Shown: positions 29,080 through 37,854, counted from the stretch's first letter. The stretch is 64,000 bases of DNA from Microbacterium pseudoresistens (GCF_013409745.1 NZ_JACCBH010000001.1:434001-498000); one strand, 5' to 3'. Notes: generated by a model not told the origin, from the letters alone. Program-made: numbers and translations.

Positions 29080-29114
29080 GTTCTATATTCGAACGTACCG
29101 TTCTGATATTGAAC
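29080..29114. promoter_or_regulatory. tandem GTTC-N7-GAAC operators (IclR-type) in the hydroxylase/IclR promoter region
   Basis: GTTCTATATTCGAAC (29080-29094) and GTTCTGATATTGAAC (29100-29114) are two 15-bp inverted repeats 20 bp apart, on the same helix face. They fit an IclR-family dimer pair and lie between the divergent hydroxylase and IclR genes, so both genes could be controlled. Confidence 0.65.
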
Positions 29115-29117
29115 AAA

Positions 29118-29127
29118 TCGTATACGA
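29118..29127. promoter_or_regulatory. TCGTATACGA palindrome, copy 1 (candidate GntR site)
   Basis: Perfect 10-bp palindrome just downstream of the tandem GTTC/GAAC sites and before the IclR gene. The TnGTnnACnA-like pattern suits FadR-subfamily GntR repressors. An identical copy is at 32897-32906. Confidence 0.6.
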
Positions 29128-29195
29128 CCTTGCGGGGCGACACAAGGCGCGTCCCGATCCCGCTCGTATCCCACTCGCACGCAGGAGGAGACCCC

Positions 29196-29900
29196 GTGGC
29201 ACAGCAGACCGCCCCCGCGTCGCAGACGCTCAGCCGCGGCATCCGACTGCTGGAGATCCTCGCCGATGCGCGCACCGCGCTCTCGATCGACGAGCTGGCC
29301 GCGCGGCTCGGGGTGCACCGGTCAATCGCGTACCGGCTGCTGCGCACACTGCAGGATCACGGCCTCATCGTGCGCGACGCCGCCGGCCTCATGGCGCTGG
29401 GCCCGCGCATGGCCGCCCTGGCCGCGGGCGTCGCCCACGACCTTCAGGCCGAGGCCCTCCCCGAGCTCACCGCCGTCGCCAACGAATTGGGGATGACGTG
29501 CTTCCTGGGCGTGCTCGATGCCGGCGAATGCATCACGCTTGTGAGCGTGGAGCCGCGGCACGCGGTGGCCAGTGTCGTGCAGCATCCCGGTGCGCGGCAT
29601 CCCGTCACCGTGGGAGCACCCGGCAAGGCCATCCTCGCGCAGGTGCGCGACGAGGAGTGGCCCGCCGACGTCTCCTCGACCCTGCGCGACGAGGTCGCCC
29701 GCATCCGTGTCGACGGCTTCGCCACGAGCCACGACGAGGTGATCCCCACCGTGCAGGCGGTGGCCGTGCCTCTACAGCTGCGCGGCCAGCGGCCGCTCGC
29801 CATCGCCGTGGTGCACGTGGCGACCGACCTCACGGATCCGCAGATCGCCGCACGTCTGCGCGAGAGCGCCGACGCGATCCGCGCATCCCTCGGCGCGTAG
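29196..29900 (+). CDS. IclR-family transcriptional regulator
   Basis: 234 residues. HTH at the N-terminus (RGIRLLEILADARTALSIDE, LAARLGVHRSIAYRLLRTL) and an IclR effector domain (FLGVLDAGECITLVSVEP, HPVTVGAPGKAILAQV, ATSHDEVIPTVQAVAVPL). GTG start chosen because AGGAGGAG lies at 29183-29190. Divergent from the flavin hydroxylase, which it presumably controls in response to the aromatic substrate or a ring-cleavage product (inference). Confidence 0.92.
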   Translation: MAQQTAPASQTLSRGIRLLEILADARTALSIDELAARLGVHRSIAYRLLRTLQDHGLIVRDAAGLMALGPRMAALAAGVAHDLQAEALPELTAVANELGMTCFLGVLDAGECITLVSVEPRHAVASVVQHPGARHPVTVGAPGKAILAQVRDEEWPADVSSTLRDEVARIRVDGFATSHDEVIPTVQAVAVPLQLRGQRPLAIAVVHVATDLTDPQIAARLRESADAIRASLGA

Positions 29901-29918
29901 CCGGCCCCGGGGACGGGA

Positions 29919-31274
29919 TCAGGCGTCGGCGAGGAGACGCTTCGCGGCCGCGGTGTGACTGGCGATGAGTTCCGCCAGATCCAGGTCGGCGATCGCACCG
30001 TCGAGCACGCGCCAGTCGCCCGCGACCATGACGCGGTCAGCCTGGCTGGCCCCGCACAGCAGCAGCGCCGAGATCGGATCGTGGCTGCCGGAGAAGCGCA
30101 GCTCGTCGAGACGATACATCGCCAGATCCGCCTGCGCGCCCACCTCGAGCCGCCCGATGTCAGTGCGCCCCAGCGCCGCCGCCGAGCCGCGTGTCGCCCA
30201 GCCCAGCACCCGCTCGGGCGTGACCTGCTCGGCGGGGTAGCGCAGCCTCTGGATGAGCAGGGCCTGACGCGCCTCCCAGATCATGTTCGAGTGGTCGTTC
30301 GAGGCCGAGCCGTCGACGCCCAGTCCCACCGGCGCTCCGGCATCCTCCAGCTCCACGGCACGGCAGATTCCGGAGGCGAGGCGCATGTTCGACGACGGGC
30401 AGTGCGCCACCGCCGTGCCCGCGGCACCGAGGCGTGCGATCTCCTCATCGTCGAAGTGGATGCCGTGGCCCAGCCACGTACGATCGGTCAGCCACCCGAC
30501 ACTGTCCAGATACTCGACCGTGCGCATGCCGAACATCTCGCGACAGAAGTCCTCCTCGTCGATCGTCTCGGCGAGGTGCGTGTGCAGGCGCACGTCGTGC
30601 TTCTCGGCGAGCAGCGCGCTGTCGCGCATTGTCTCGCGCGTGACGGAGAAGGGCGAGCAGGGCGCGAGGGCGATCTGCACCCTGGCTCCCGGACCGCGCT
30701 CGTGGTACTGCTCGATGAGGCGCACGCTGTCGGCGAGGATCACCTCGGGATCCTGCACCGTGCTCTGCGGCGGCAGGCCCCCCTCATCCTCACCCAGCGA
30801 CATGGATCCGCGGGTGAGCGTGGCGCGCATCCCGAGGCGGCGGACGACCTCGACCTGGGTGTCGATCGCGTTCTCCAGCCCGGCAGGGAAGAGGTAGTGG
30901 TGATCGGCCGCGGTCGTGCAGCCCGACAGCAGCAGCTCGGCCATCGCGGCGGTCGTCGCCAGCTCCAGGTCGCGCGGGGTGAGCCGCGCCCACACCGGGT
31001 AGAGGTTCTTCAGCCAGGGGAAGAGCGGGGTGCTCACCACGGGCCGCCAGGCGCGGGTGAGCGTCTGGTAGAAGTGATGGTGCGTGTTGACCATGCCCGG
31101 GATGACGACGTGGCCGCTCGCGTCGAGCGTCTCGTCCACCGGGGCTGAAGGCGTGTGACCAGCGCCCAGCACTTCGGCGATGACGCCGTCTTCGACGACG
31201 ATCCCGGCGGTCGCGTCGGCGTCCGTGGCGGTGAAGATCCCCTGCGGGTTCGAGATCCAGATCCTGTGCGGCAT
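29919..31274 (-). CDS. amidohydrolase, 8-oxoguanine deaminase type
   Basis: 451 residues. Metal-dependent hydrolase of the cytosine/guanine deaminase group (COG0402). Zinc ligands are in MVNTHHHFYQT, LHTHLAETIDEED and LGHGIHFDD, with the catalytic Asp in LGVDGSASNDHSN. SGCTTAADHHYLFP and NLYPVWARLTPRD are typical of 8-oxoguanine deaminases. It would convert an oxidised purine to a urate-like product. It sits between aromatic-catabolism genes without an obvious pathway link. AAGGAG precedes the ATG. Confidence 0.88.
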   Translation of the reverse strand: MPHRIWISNPQGIFTATDADATAGIVVEDGVIAEVLGAGHTPSAPVDETLDASGHVVIPGMVNTHHHFYQTLTRAWRPVVSTPLFPWLKNLYPVWARLTPRDLELATTAAMAELLLSGCTTAADHHYLFPAGLENAIDTQVEVVRRLGMRATLTRGSMSLGEDEGGLPPQSTVQDPEVILADSVRLIEQYHERGPGARVQIALAPCSPFSVTRETMRDSALLAEKHDVRLHTHLAETIDEEDFCREMFGMRTVEYLDSVGWLTDRTWLGHGIHFDDEEIARLGAAGTAVAHCPSSNMRLASGICRAVELEDAGAPVGLGVDGSASNDHSNMIWEARQALLIQRLRYPAEQVTPERVLGWATRGSAAALGRTDIGRLEVGAQADLAMYRLDELRFSGSHDPISALLLCGASQADRVMVAGDWRVLDGAIADLDLAELIASHTAAAKRLLADA

Positions 31275-31397
31275 GTCCCACTCCTTGCTCGGTGGAGCGG
31301 AACCGGCCGGCCCCGCTCGGGTGCCAGCTCAGTGGGCCTGTCTGCTGATCCAGGGCCTGCGTCGACGCAGCGCAGGGCTGGGGAAAGATTACGCGGA

Positions 31398-31428
31398 GCC
31401 CCTCCGCGGTGTCAACGCGCGGAGGGGC
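31398..31428 (-). terminator. terminator of the MHS transporter gene
   Basis: Perfect 11-bp stem GCCCCTCCGCG (31398-31408) with CGCGGAGGGGC (31418-31428). It lies seven bases after the transporter stop; on the minus strand it is followed by a partly T-rich run (TAATCTTT). Confidence 0.8.
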
Positions 31429-31434
31429 ACCCCC

Positions 31435-32814
31435 TCAGGCCCTGGCGAGCCCGTAGATCGGGCTGACGGCCTGCTCCTCCTCGTGCTCCGGCCCCAGCGG
31501 GATGCCGCTGCGGTCGCGCAGCAGGAGCGTCGCGATCAGGCCGATCACCGTCATGCCGGCGAGGTACCAGGTCACCGACATGGTCGTGCCGGTCGCCTTC
31601 ACCAGCGCCGTGGCGATGGTCGGGGCGAACGCACCGCCGGCGATGGCGCCGATCGCGTACGAGATCGAGACGCCCGAGAACCGGATGCTGGCGGGGAACA
31701 GCTCCGTGTACAGCGCCGCCTGGGGGCCGTAGGTGAATCCGAGACCGATCGTGAGGATCGCGAGCCCCGCGAACAGCAGACCGATGTTGCCCGTGTTCAC
31801 CAGCGGGAACAGGGCGAACACGCCGGCGAGCTGCAGAACCCAGCCGATGATGTACGTCGTGCGGCGGCCGAGCCGATCCGAGACGAAGCCGGCGAGCAGG
31901 GTCGACAGCAGCCAGGTCACGGCGGAGCCGGCCACGGCCCACAGTACCGGTCCGCGCGCGAGTGCGAGGGGGCCCTCGGGGTCGGTGGAGTAGTTCTGGA
32001 TGTATCCGCCGGTGGTCATGTAGCCGACGGCGTTGTTGCCGGCGAACACCAGCGCGGCGATGATCACGAGCAGCAGGTGCTTGCGGAACAGCTGCACGAT
32101 CGGCATCTTCGCCTTCTCCTTGCGCTCGGCGAGCTCGGCGAAGACCGGGCTCTCCTCGACGTTGCGGCGCACGTAGTAGCCGACCACGATGAGCACGACG
32201 CTGAGCAGGAACGGGATGCGCCAGCCCCAGGCGATGAACTGCTCCCCCGGTGCGATCGCCGTCATGATGGCCATGACGCCCGAGGCCAGCAGCAGCCCCA
32301 GCGGAACGCCGATCTGCGGCGATGCGCCGAACGCACCGCGCTTGCGCTTCGGCGCGTGCTCGACGGCCATCAGCACGGCGCCGCCCCACTCTCCGCCGGC
32401 GGACAGCCCTTGGAGAATGCGCAGCAGCACGAGCAGGACCGGCGCGGTCATGCCGATCGCGTCGTAAGTGGGCAGCACGCCGATCAGCGCGGTCGCCGCC
32501 CCCATGAGGATGAGCGTCCACATGAGCACGCGCTTGCGCCCCAGCTTGTCGCCGAAATGGCCGGCGAGGAAAGCGCCGAGCGGGCGGAACAGGAAGCTGA
32601 TGCCGACTGTCGCGAAACCGATGAGGATGCTGTCGGCGCCCAGCGGCTTGAAGAAGAGCTCACCGAAGACGAGCCCGACGGCGGTGGCGTAGATGAAGAA
32701 GTCGTACCACTCGACGGTGGTTCCGACCACGGTGGCGAACACGACGCGGCGGCGATCGGCCGCGTTCGCGATGGTTCCTGTGGGGGTGAACCCCTCTGCC
32801 TGCTGTCCGCTCAT
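31435..32814 (-). CDS. MFS transporter, metabolite:H+ symporter (MHS) family
   Basis: 459 residues with 12 predicted membrane segments. The MHS signature TVVGTTVEWYDFFIYATAVG opens TM1. GHFGDKLGRKRVLMWTL (loop 2-3) and LAGFVSDRLGRRTTYIIGW (loop 8-9) are the paired MFS motifs, and LQGLSAGGEWGGAVLMAVEH is typical of MHS carriers for organic or aromatic acids. It diverges from the homoprotocatechuate operon and presumably imports its growth substrate. GAGTGTCC region: CAGGAG lies about five bases before ATG 32814. Confidence 0.92.
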   Translation of the reverse strand: MSGQQAEGFTPTGTIANAADRRRVVFATVVGTTVEWYDFFIYATAVGLVFGELFFKPLGADSILIGFATVGISFLFRPLGAFLAGHFGDKLGRKRVLMWTLILMGAATALIGVLPTYDAIGMTAPVLLVLLRILQGLSAGGEWGGAVLMAVEHAPKRKRGAFGASPQIGVPLGLLLASGVMAIMTAIAPGEQFIAWGWRIPFLLSVVLIVVGYYVRRNVEESPVFAELAERKEKAKMPIVQLFRKHLLLVIIAALVFAGNNAVGYMTTGGYIQNYSTDPEGPLALARGPVLWAVAGSAVTWLLSTLLAGFVSDRLGRRTTYIIGWVLQLAGVFALFPLVNTGNIGLLFAGLAILTIGLGFTYGPQAALYTELFPASIRFSGVSISYAIGAIAGGAFAPTIATALVKATGTTMSVTWYLAGMTVIGLIATLLLRDRSGIPLGPEHEEEQAVSPIYGLARA

Positions 32815-32896
32815 GGACACTCCTGTTCCTGTGACCTCGTCGTCACGGCATATCCGACACGAGGCGCTCGAATCGGGCTTGCCGCAGATGGCTTGA

Positions 32897-32906
32897 TCGT
32901 ATACGA
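32897..32906. promoter_or_regulatory. TCGTATACGA palindrome, copy 2 (candidate GntR site)
   Basis: Perfect palindrome with the same ten bases as 29118-29127, between the divergent MHS transporter and FAH-RraA genes. The flank extends symmetry to ATCGTATACGAT. The GntR gene at 34452 is the natural candidate regulator. Confidence 0.65.
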
Positions 32907-32973
32907 TTTGAGATACGACGCAAGAGTAAACTCGGGAACGAGTCGTTCGTCGCATTCGCAAGGAGGCGTATCC

Positions 32974-34455
32974 GTGTCACTCCCCCTCACTCCCGGCAAG
33001 ATCATCGCCGTGCATCTGAGCTACGAGTCGCGTGCGGCGCAGCGCGGCCGCCGGCCCTCGCATCCCTCCTACTTCTTCAAGCCGGTCAGCTCCGTCTCCG
33101 CTACCGGCGGCACCGTCGAGCGCCCCGTCGGCACCGAGCTGCTGGCCTTCGAGGGCGAGATCGCGCTCGTCATCGGCGAGCGCGCGCGGTGGGTCGGCAT
33201 CGACGACGCCTGGACGCACGTCGCCGCCGTCACCGCCGCGAACGACCTCGGCCTGTACGATATGCGCGCGACCGACAAGGGCTCCAACGTCCGCAGCAAG
33301 GGCGGCGACGGCTACACGCCGGTCGGCCCGGAGCTCATCGATGCTGCGGGGCTCGACCCCGAGGGCATCCGCGTGCGCACCTGGGTCAACGGCGAACTGC
33401 GTCAGGACGACACGAGCGCGGGGATGTTCTTCTCCCTGCCGCAACTGGTCGCCGACCTCTCGCAGCACTTCACGCTGAACACCGGCGACGTCATCCTCAC
33501 CGGCACGCCGGCGGGGTCGAGCGTCGTCGTCCCCGGCGACGTCGTGGAGGTCGAGGTCGACGTGCCGACCACCGGCGCCACCTCGGGCCGGCTCACGACC
33601 ACCGTCACGCAGGGCGAGCACCCCTTCGACGAGACCCTCGGGTCGCTCCCCTCGGTCGACGACCTCCAGCGCACAGAGGCCTGGGGTTCGCGCGAGAGCG
33701 CGGGCCTTCCCGCAGAGGGATCGAGCGAAGCCGCCGGGCTGTCCGCCGCCACGCAGGGCCTCTCCCCCGCCCTGCGCGCCAAGCTCGAACAGGCACCGAC
33801 GGCCGGGCTCTCGGCACAGCTGCGCAAACGCGGCCACCACGCCTGCTTCATCGACGGCGTGCACGCGAACATCCCCGGCGCAAAGATCGTCGGCACGGCG
33901 CGCACGCTGCGGTTCATCCCCTTCCGCGAAGACCTCTTCACGGCCCACGGCGGCGGGTACAACGCGCAGAAGCGCCTCTTCGACGACGTCGGCGAGGGCG
34001 AGGTCGTCGTGATCGAGGCCCGCGGCGACGCCGGCACGGGCACGCTCGGCGACATCCTCGCCCTGCGTGCGAAGACGCTCGGCGCGGCGGGCGTCGTCAG
34101 CGACGGCGGCGTGCGCGATGCCGACGAGGTCGCCCGCATCGGCCTGCCCGTCTTCTCCCAGGGCGCCCACCCCTCGGTGCTGGGCCGGCGGCACGTGCCG
34201 TGGGAGCTCGACACGACGATCGCCTGCGGTGGCGCATCCGTGCAACCCGGTGATGTCATCGTCGGCGACGGCGACGGCGTGATCGTGATCCCGCCTGCCC
34301 TCGTCGAGGAGGTCGTCGATGCCGCGCTCGCCCAGGAGGACGAGGACGCCTGGATCGCGACGCAGGTGGCGGCCGGGCACCCCGTCGACGGGCTCTTTCC
34401 CATGAACGCGCAGTGGCGCGCGAAATACGACGCCGACACGGAGCGGGGAGCATGA
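32974..34455 (+). CDS. fumarylacetoacetate hydrolase-family / RraA-like fusion protein (HpcE-like role)
   Basis: 493 residues. Residues about 8-215 are an FAH-family domain with metal ligands E60 and E62 (LAFEGEIALVIG), D91 and the signature GDVILTGTPAGSS. Residues about 265-480 match RraA/HMG-aldolase proteins, including D360-x20-R381-D382. Classical HpcE/HpaG is a duplicated FAH protein that decarboxylates and isomerises the ring-cleavage product of homoprotocatechuate. Here the second half is replaced by RraA, a family that includes oxaloacetate decarboxylases, so the two steps may be split between the halves (inference). GTG start with AAGGAGG seven bases upstream. First gene of the operon. 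Confidence 0.9.
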   Translation: MSLPLTPGKIIAVHLSYESRAAQRGRRPSHPSYFFKPVSSVSATGGTVERPVGTELLAFEGEIALVIGERARWVGIDDAWTHVAAVTAANDLGLYDMRATDKGSNVRSKGGDGYTPVGPELIDAAGLDPEGIRVRTWVNGELRQDDTSAGMFFSLPQLVADLSQHFTLNTGDVILTGTPAGSSVVVPGDVVEVEVDVPTTGATSGRLTTTVTQGEHPFDETLGSLPSVDDLQRTEAWGSRESAGLPAEGSSEAAGLSAATQGLSPALRAKLEQAPTAGLSAQLRKRGHHACFIDGVHANIPGAKIVGTARTLRFIPFREDLFTAHGGGYNAQKRLFDDVGEGEVVVIEARGDAGTGTLGDILALRAKTLGAAGVVSDGGVRDADEVARIGLPVFSQGAHPSVLGRRHVPWELDTTIACGGASVQPGDVIVGDGDGVIVIPPALVEEVVDAALAQEDEDAWIATQVAAGHPVDGLFPMNAQWRAKYDADTERGA

Positions 34456-35168
34456 GCACCGTCGCGGACGGCGCCGACACGACCACCGCCGCCGAGGGGA
34501 GCAAGTCCGAGCGCGCCTATGCGTGGATGCGCGAGCGCATCTCGGCGCACGCGTTCGGACCGGGGTACCGGCTCGTGCTGAGCTCGATCGCCGATGAGCT
34601 GGGCATGAGCGTCGTGCCCGTGCGCGAGGCCGTGCGTCGCCTGGAGGCGGAGGGGCTGGTGACGTTCGAGCGCAACGTGGGCGCGCGCGTGACGCTCGTC
34701 GACGAGGGCGAGTACGCGCATACCATGCAGACCCTCGGTCTCGTCGAGGGTCTGGCCACGGCGCTGTCGGCCCCTCTGCTCGACGCCGCGGCGCTGGACC
34801 GTGCCGAGGCGGTCAACGACCGGATGCAGCGGCTGCTCGAGCACTTCGACGCGCACGTGTTCACCGATCTGAACAAGCAGTTCCACTCGGCCCTGTACGA
34901 AGCATGCCCGAATCCGCATGTGCTCGATCTCGTGCATCGTGGATGGCATCGCCTCTCGAGCATCCGCGACACGACGTTCGCCTCGGTGCCGGGGCGCGCC
35001 CAGCACTCCGTCGAGGAGCACGCCGAGATCCTCGACCTCATCCGCTCCGGCGCCGACCCGCTCGAGATCGAGCTGGCCGCGCGCAACCACCGCTGGCGCA
35101 CCATGGATGCCTTCCTGCGCGCCCGGCACCCCGAACGCGAACAGATCCCCACGGAAGGACGATCATGA
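34452..35168 (+). CDS. GntR-family regulator (FadR/FCD type) inside the homoprotocatechuate operon
   Basis: 238 residues. Winged helix at about 18-85 (SERAYAWMRERISAHAFGPG, IADELGMSVVPVREAVRRLE) and an FCD effector domain (TDLNKQFHSALYEACPNPHV, EEHAEILDLIRSG) with His residues suited to a metal/acid-binding pocket. ATGA overlap with the FAH-RraA gene and with the dehydrogenase gene, so the regulator is made with the enzymes. The TCGTATACGA palindromes at 29118 and 32897 are likely targets. Confidence 0.92.
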   Translation: MSTVADGADTTTAAEGSKSERAYAWMRERISAHAFGPGYRLVLSSIADELGMSVVPVREAVRRLEAEGLVTFERNVGARVTLVDEGEYAHTMQTLGLVEGLATALSAPLLDAAALDRAEAVNDRMQRLLEHFDAHVFTDLNKQFHSALYEACPNPHVLDLVHRGWHRLSSIRDTTFASVPGRAQHSVEEHAEILDLIRSGADPLEIELAARNHRWRTMDAFLRARHPEREQIPTEGRS

Positions 35169-36661
35169 CCGAGGCTCGCATCCCGACAGACCTCCCTGAG
35201 AAGATCCAGCACTACATCGACGGCGCATTCGTGGACTCGGTGGACGGCGGCACCTTCGAGGTGCTCGAGCCCGTGACCAACAAGACCTACGTCCATGCCG
35301 CCGCGGGCACGAAGGCCGACATCGACCTGGCCGTCGCCGCTGCCCGCCGGGCGTTCGTCGAGGGCCCCTGGCCGCGGATGCTCCCCCGCGAGCGTTCGCG
35401 CGTGCTGCACCGGATCGCCGACATCGTCGAATCCCGCGATCAGCGGCTCGCCGAGCTGGAGAGCTTCGACTCCGGCCTGCCGATCACGCAGGCGCTGGGT
35501 CAGGCGCGTCGCGCCGCCGAGAACTTCCGCTTCTTCGCCGACCTCATCGTGGCGCAGTCCGACGATGCGTTCAAGGTTCCGGGCAAGCAGCTCAACTACG
35601 TCAACCGCAAGCCGATCGGCGTCGCAGGCCTCATCACGCCGTGGAACACGCCGTTCATGCTCGAGTCGTGGAAGCTGGGGCCCGCTCTGGCCACCGGCAA
35701 CACCGTCGTGCTCAAGCCCGCCGAGTTCACGCCGCTGTCGGCCTCGCTGTGGGCGGGCATCTTCGAAGAGGCCGGGCTCCCGCAGGGTGTGTTCAACCTC
35801 GTGAACGGCCTCGGTGAAGACGCCGGTGACGCCCTTGTTAAGCATCCGGACGTGCCGCTCATCTCGTTCACGGGCGAGAGCTCGACCGGACAGCTCATCT
35901 TCGGCAACGCCGCGCCGCACCTGAAGGGGCTGTCGATGGAGCTGGGCGGCAAGAGCCCGGCGATCGTCTTCGAGGACGCCGACCTCGACCTCGCCATCGA
36001 CGCGTGCATCTTCGGCGTCTTCTCGCTCAACGGTGAGCGCTGCACGGCCGGGTCGCGCATCCTCGTGCAGCGCTCGGTGTACGACGAGTTCGTGGAGCGC
36101 TACGCCGCGCAGGCGAAGCGCGTGAAGGTCGGGCTCCCGAGTGATCCGACGACCGAGGTCGGCGCACTCGTGCATCCCGAGCACTTCGAGAAGGTCATGT
36201 CGTACGTCGAACTCGGCAAGACCGAGGGGCGGCTGGTCGCCGGCGGGGGGCGCCCGGAAGGCTTCCCCGAGGGGAACTTCGTCGCCCCGACCGTGTTCGC
36301 CGATGTGCCGTCCGACGCCCGGATCTTCCAGGAGGAGATCTTCGGCCCCGTCGTCGCGATCACGCCGTTCGATGACTGGTCGGACGCGCTCGAACTCGCG
36401 AACAACACCAAGTACGGCCTGGCCGCGTACGTGTGGACCAACGACCTCAAGGGCGCCCACAACTTCGCTCAGTCGATCGATGCCGGCATGGTGTGGCTCA
36501 ACTCCAACAACGTGCGGGACCTCCGCACCCCCTTCGGCGGTGTGAAGGCCTCCGGACTCGGCCACGAGGGCGGATACCGCTCGATCGACTTCTACACCGA
36601 CCAGCAGAGCGTGCACATCACGCTCGGCGAACCGCACAACCCCACCTTCGGCAAGCAGTGA
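35165..36661 (+). CDS. hpaE: 5-carboxymethyl-2-hydroxymuconate semialdehyde dehydrogenase
   Basis: 498 residues, NAD-dependent aldehyde dehydrogenase that oxidises the semialdehyde formed by the dioxygenase to 5-carboxymethyl-2-hydroxymuconate. Catalytic Cys in NGERCTAGSR, Glu in SMELGGKSP, cofactor contacts ITPWNTPFMLESWK and FTGESSTGQ, and the C-terminal NSNNVRDLRTPFGGVKASG typical of HpaE/HpcC. ATGA overlap with the GntR gene. Confidence 0.94.
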   Translation: MTEARIPTDLPEKIQHYIDGAFVDSVDGGTFEVLEPVTNKTYVHAAAGTKADIDLAVAAARRAFVEGPWPRMLPRERSRVLHRIADIVESRDQRLAELESFDSGLPITQALGQARRAAENFRFFADLIVAQSDDAFKVPGKQLNYVNRKPIGVAGLITPWNTPFMLESWKLGPALATGNTVVLKPAEFTPLSASLWAGIFEEAGLPQGVFNLVNGLGEDAGDALVKHPDVPLISFTGESSTGQLIFGNAAPHLKGLSMELGGKSPAIVFEDADLDLAIDACIFGVFSLNGERCTAGSRILVQRSVYDEFVERYAAQAKRVKVGLPSDPTTEVGALVHPEHFEKVMSYVELGKTEGRLVAGGGRPEGFPEGNFVAPTVFADVPSDARIFQEEIFGPVVAITPFDDWSDALELANNTKYGLAAYVWTNDLKGAHNFAQSIDAGMVWLNSNNVRDLRTPFGGVKASGLGHEGGYRSIDFYTDQQSVHITLGEPHNPTFGKQ

Positions 36662-36671
36662 GGACGCTGAC

Positions 36672-37808
36672 ATGACCGACAGAGAGCAGATGACCCTCAC
36701 CTCCGCGGGCTACTACGTGAGCCAGGAGGCGCCGATCGTCACCGACAACCCCGTCGCGACGCCCGCGAGCGCGCCACCCGACATCCTGCGCTGCGCGTAT
36801 ATGGAGCTCGTCGTCACCGACCTCGCAGCATCCCGCGAGTTCTACGTCGACATCCTCGGGCTGTACGTCACCGAGGAGGACGACCAGGCGATCTACCTGC
36901 GCTCCACGGAGGAGTTCATCCACCACAACCTCGTGCTGCGCAAGGGCCCGGTCGCGGCCGTCGCGGCGTTCAGCTACCGTGTGCGCGCGGCGGACGACCT
37001 CGACAAGGCGGTGGCCTTCTTCACCGAGCTCGGCTGCGAGGTGCGCCGCAGCGAGGACGGCTTCGTCAAGGGCATCGGCGACGCGGTGCGCGTGATCGAC
37101 CCGCTGGGCTTCCCCTACGAGTTCTTCCACCAGACCGACCACGTCGAGCGGATGTCGTGGCGCTACGACCTGCACGTCCCCGGCGAGCTCGTGCGTCTGG
37201 ATCACTTCAACCAGATGACGCCCGACGTCCCGCGGGCTGTGAAGTACATGCAGGACCTGGGCTTCCGCGTCACCGAGGACATCCAGGACGAGTCCGGCAC
37301 CGTCTACGCGGCTTGGATGCGGCGCAAGCCCACCGTGCACGACACGGCGATGACCGGCGGCGACGGCCCTCGGATGCACCACGTGTGCTTCGCCACGCAC
37401 GAGAAGCACAACATCCTCGCCATCTGCGACAAGCTCGGGGCCCTGCGCCGCTCCGACGCGATCGAGCGGGGCCCTGGCCGGCACGGCGTCTCCAACGCGT
37501 TCTACCTCTACCTGCGCGACCCCGACGGACACCGCGTGGAGGTGTACACGCAGGACTACTACACCGGCGACCCGGACAACCCCGTCATCACCTGGGACGT
37601 GCACGACAACCAGCGCCGCGACTGGTGGGGCAACCCCGTCGTGCCCTCGTGGTACACCGACGGCTCGCTCGTGCTCGACCTCGACGGCAACCCGCAGCCG
37701 GTCATCGCCCGCACGGACAGCTCGGAGATGGCGGTCACCGTCGGCGCCGACGGCTTCTCCTACACACGCCGCGATGAGCGGGAGGGCAAGCTCGGCAATC
37801 AGCTGTAG
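36672..37808 (+). CDS. hpaD: homoprotocatechuate (3,4-dihydroxyphenylacetate) 2,3-dioxygenase
   Basis: 378 residues. Extradiol ring-cleaving dioxygenase of the vicinal-oxygen-chelate fold. Metal ligands are H178 (RLDHFNQ), H237 (MHHVCF) and E290 (HRVEVYTQ), each 23 positions later than the H155/H214/E267 I recall for the Brevibacterium fuscum enzyme, so the two align without gaps there. IERGPGRHGVSNAFYLYL and TWDVHDNQRRDWWGNPVV are also shared. The extra 23 residues sit at the N-terminus, before APPDILRCAYMELVVTDLA. Ten bases separate it from hpaE. Confidence 0.97.
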   Translation: MTDREQMTLTSAGYYVSQEAPIVTDNPVATPASAPPDILRCAYMELVVTDLAASREFYVDILGLYVTEEDDQAIYLRSTEEFIHHNLVLRKGPVAAVAAFSYRVRAADDLDKAVAFFTELGCEVRRSEDGFVKGIGDAVRVIDPLGFPYEFFHQTDHVERMSWRYDLHVPGELVRLDHFNQMTPDVPRAVKYMQDLGFRVTEDIQDESGTVYAAWMRRKPTVHDTAMTGGDGPRMHHVCFATHEKHNILAICDKLGALRRSDAIERGPGRHGVSNAFYLYLRDPDGHRVEVYTQDYYTGDPDNPVITWDVHDNQRRDWWGNPVVPSWYTDGSLVLDLDGNPQPVIARTDSSEMAVTVGADGFSYTRRDEREGKLGNQL

Positions 37809-37815
37809 GCCGCGT

Positions 37816-37842
37816 ATCCCACCGAAGGCATCCCACCGAAGG
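37816..37842. repeat. 13-bp tandem duplication in the hpaD-hpaH gap
   Basis: ATCCCACCGAAGG occurs at 37816-37828 and 37830-37842, one base apart. The second copy flows into the GGAAGGAGGA ribosome site of the next gene, so the leader may have arisen by duplication of a ribosome-site precursor. Confidence 0.6.
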
Positions 37843-37854
37843 AAGGAGGATCCG

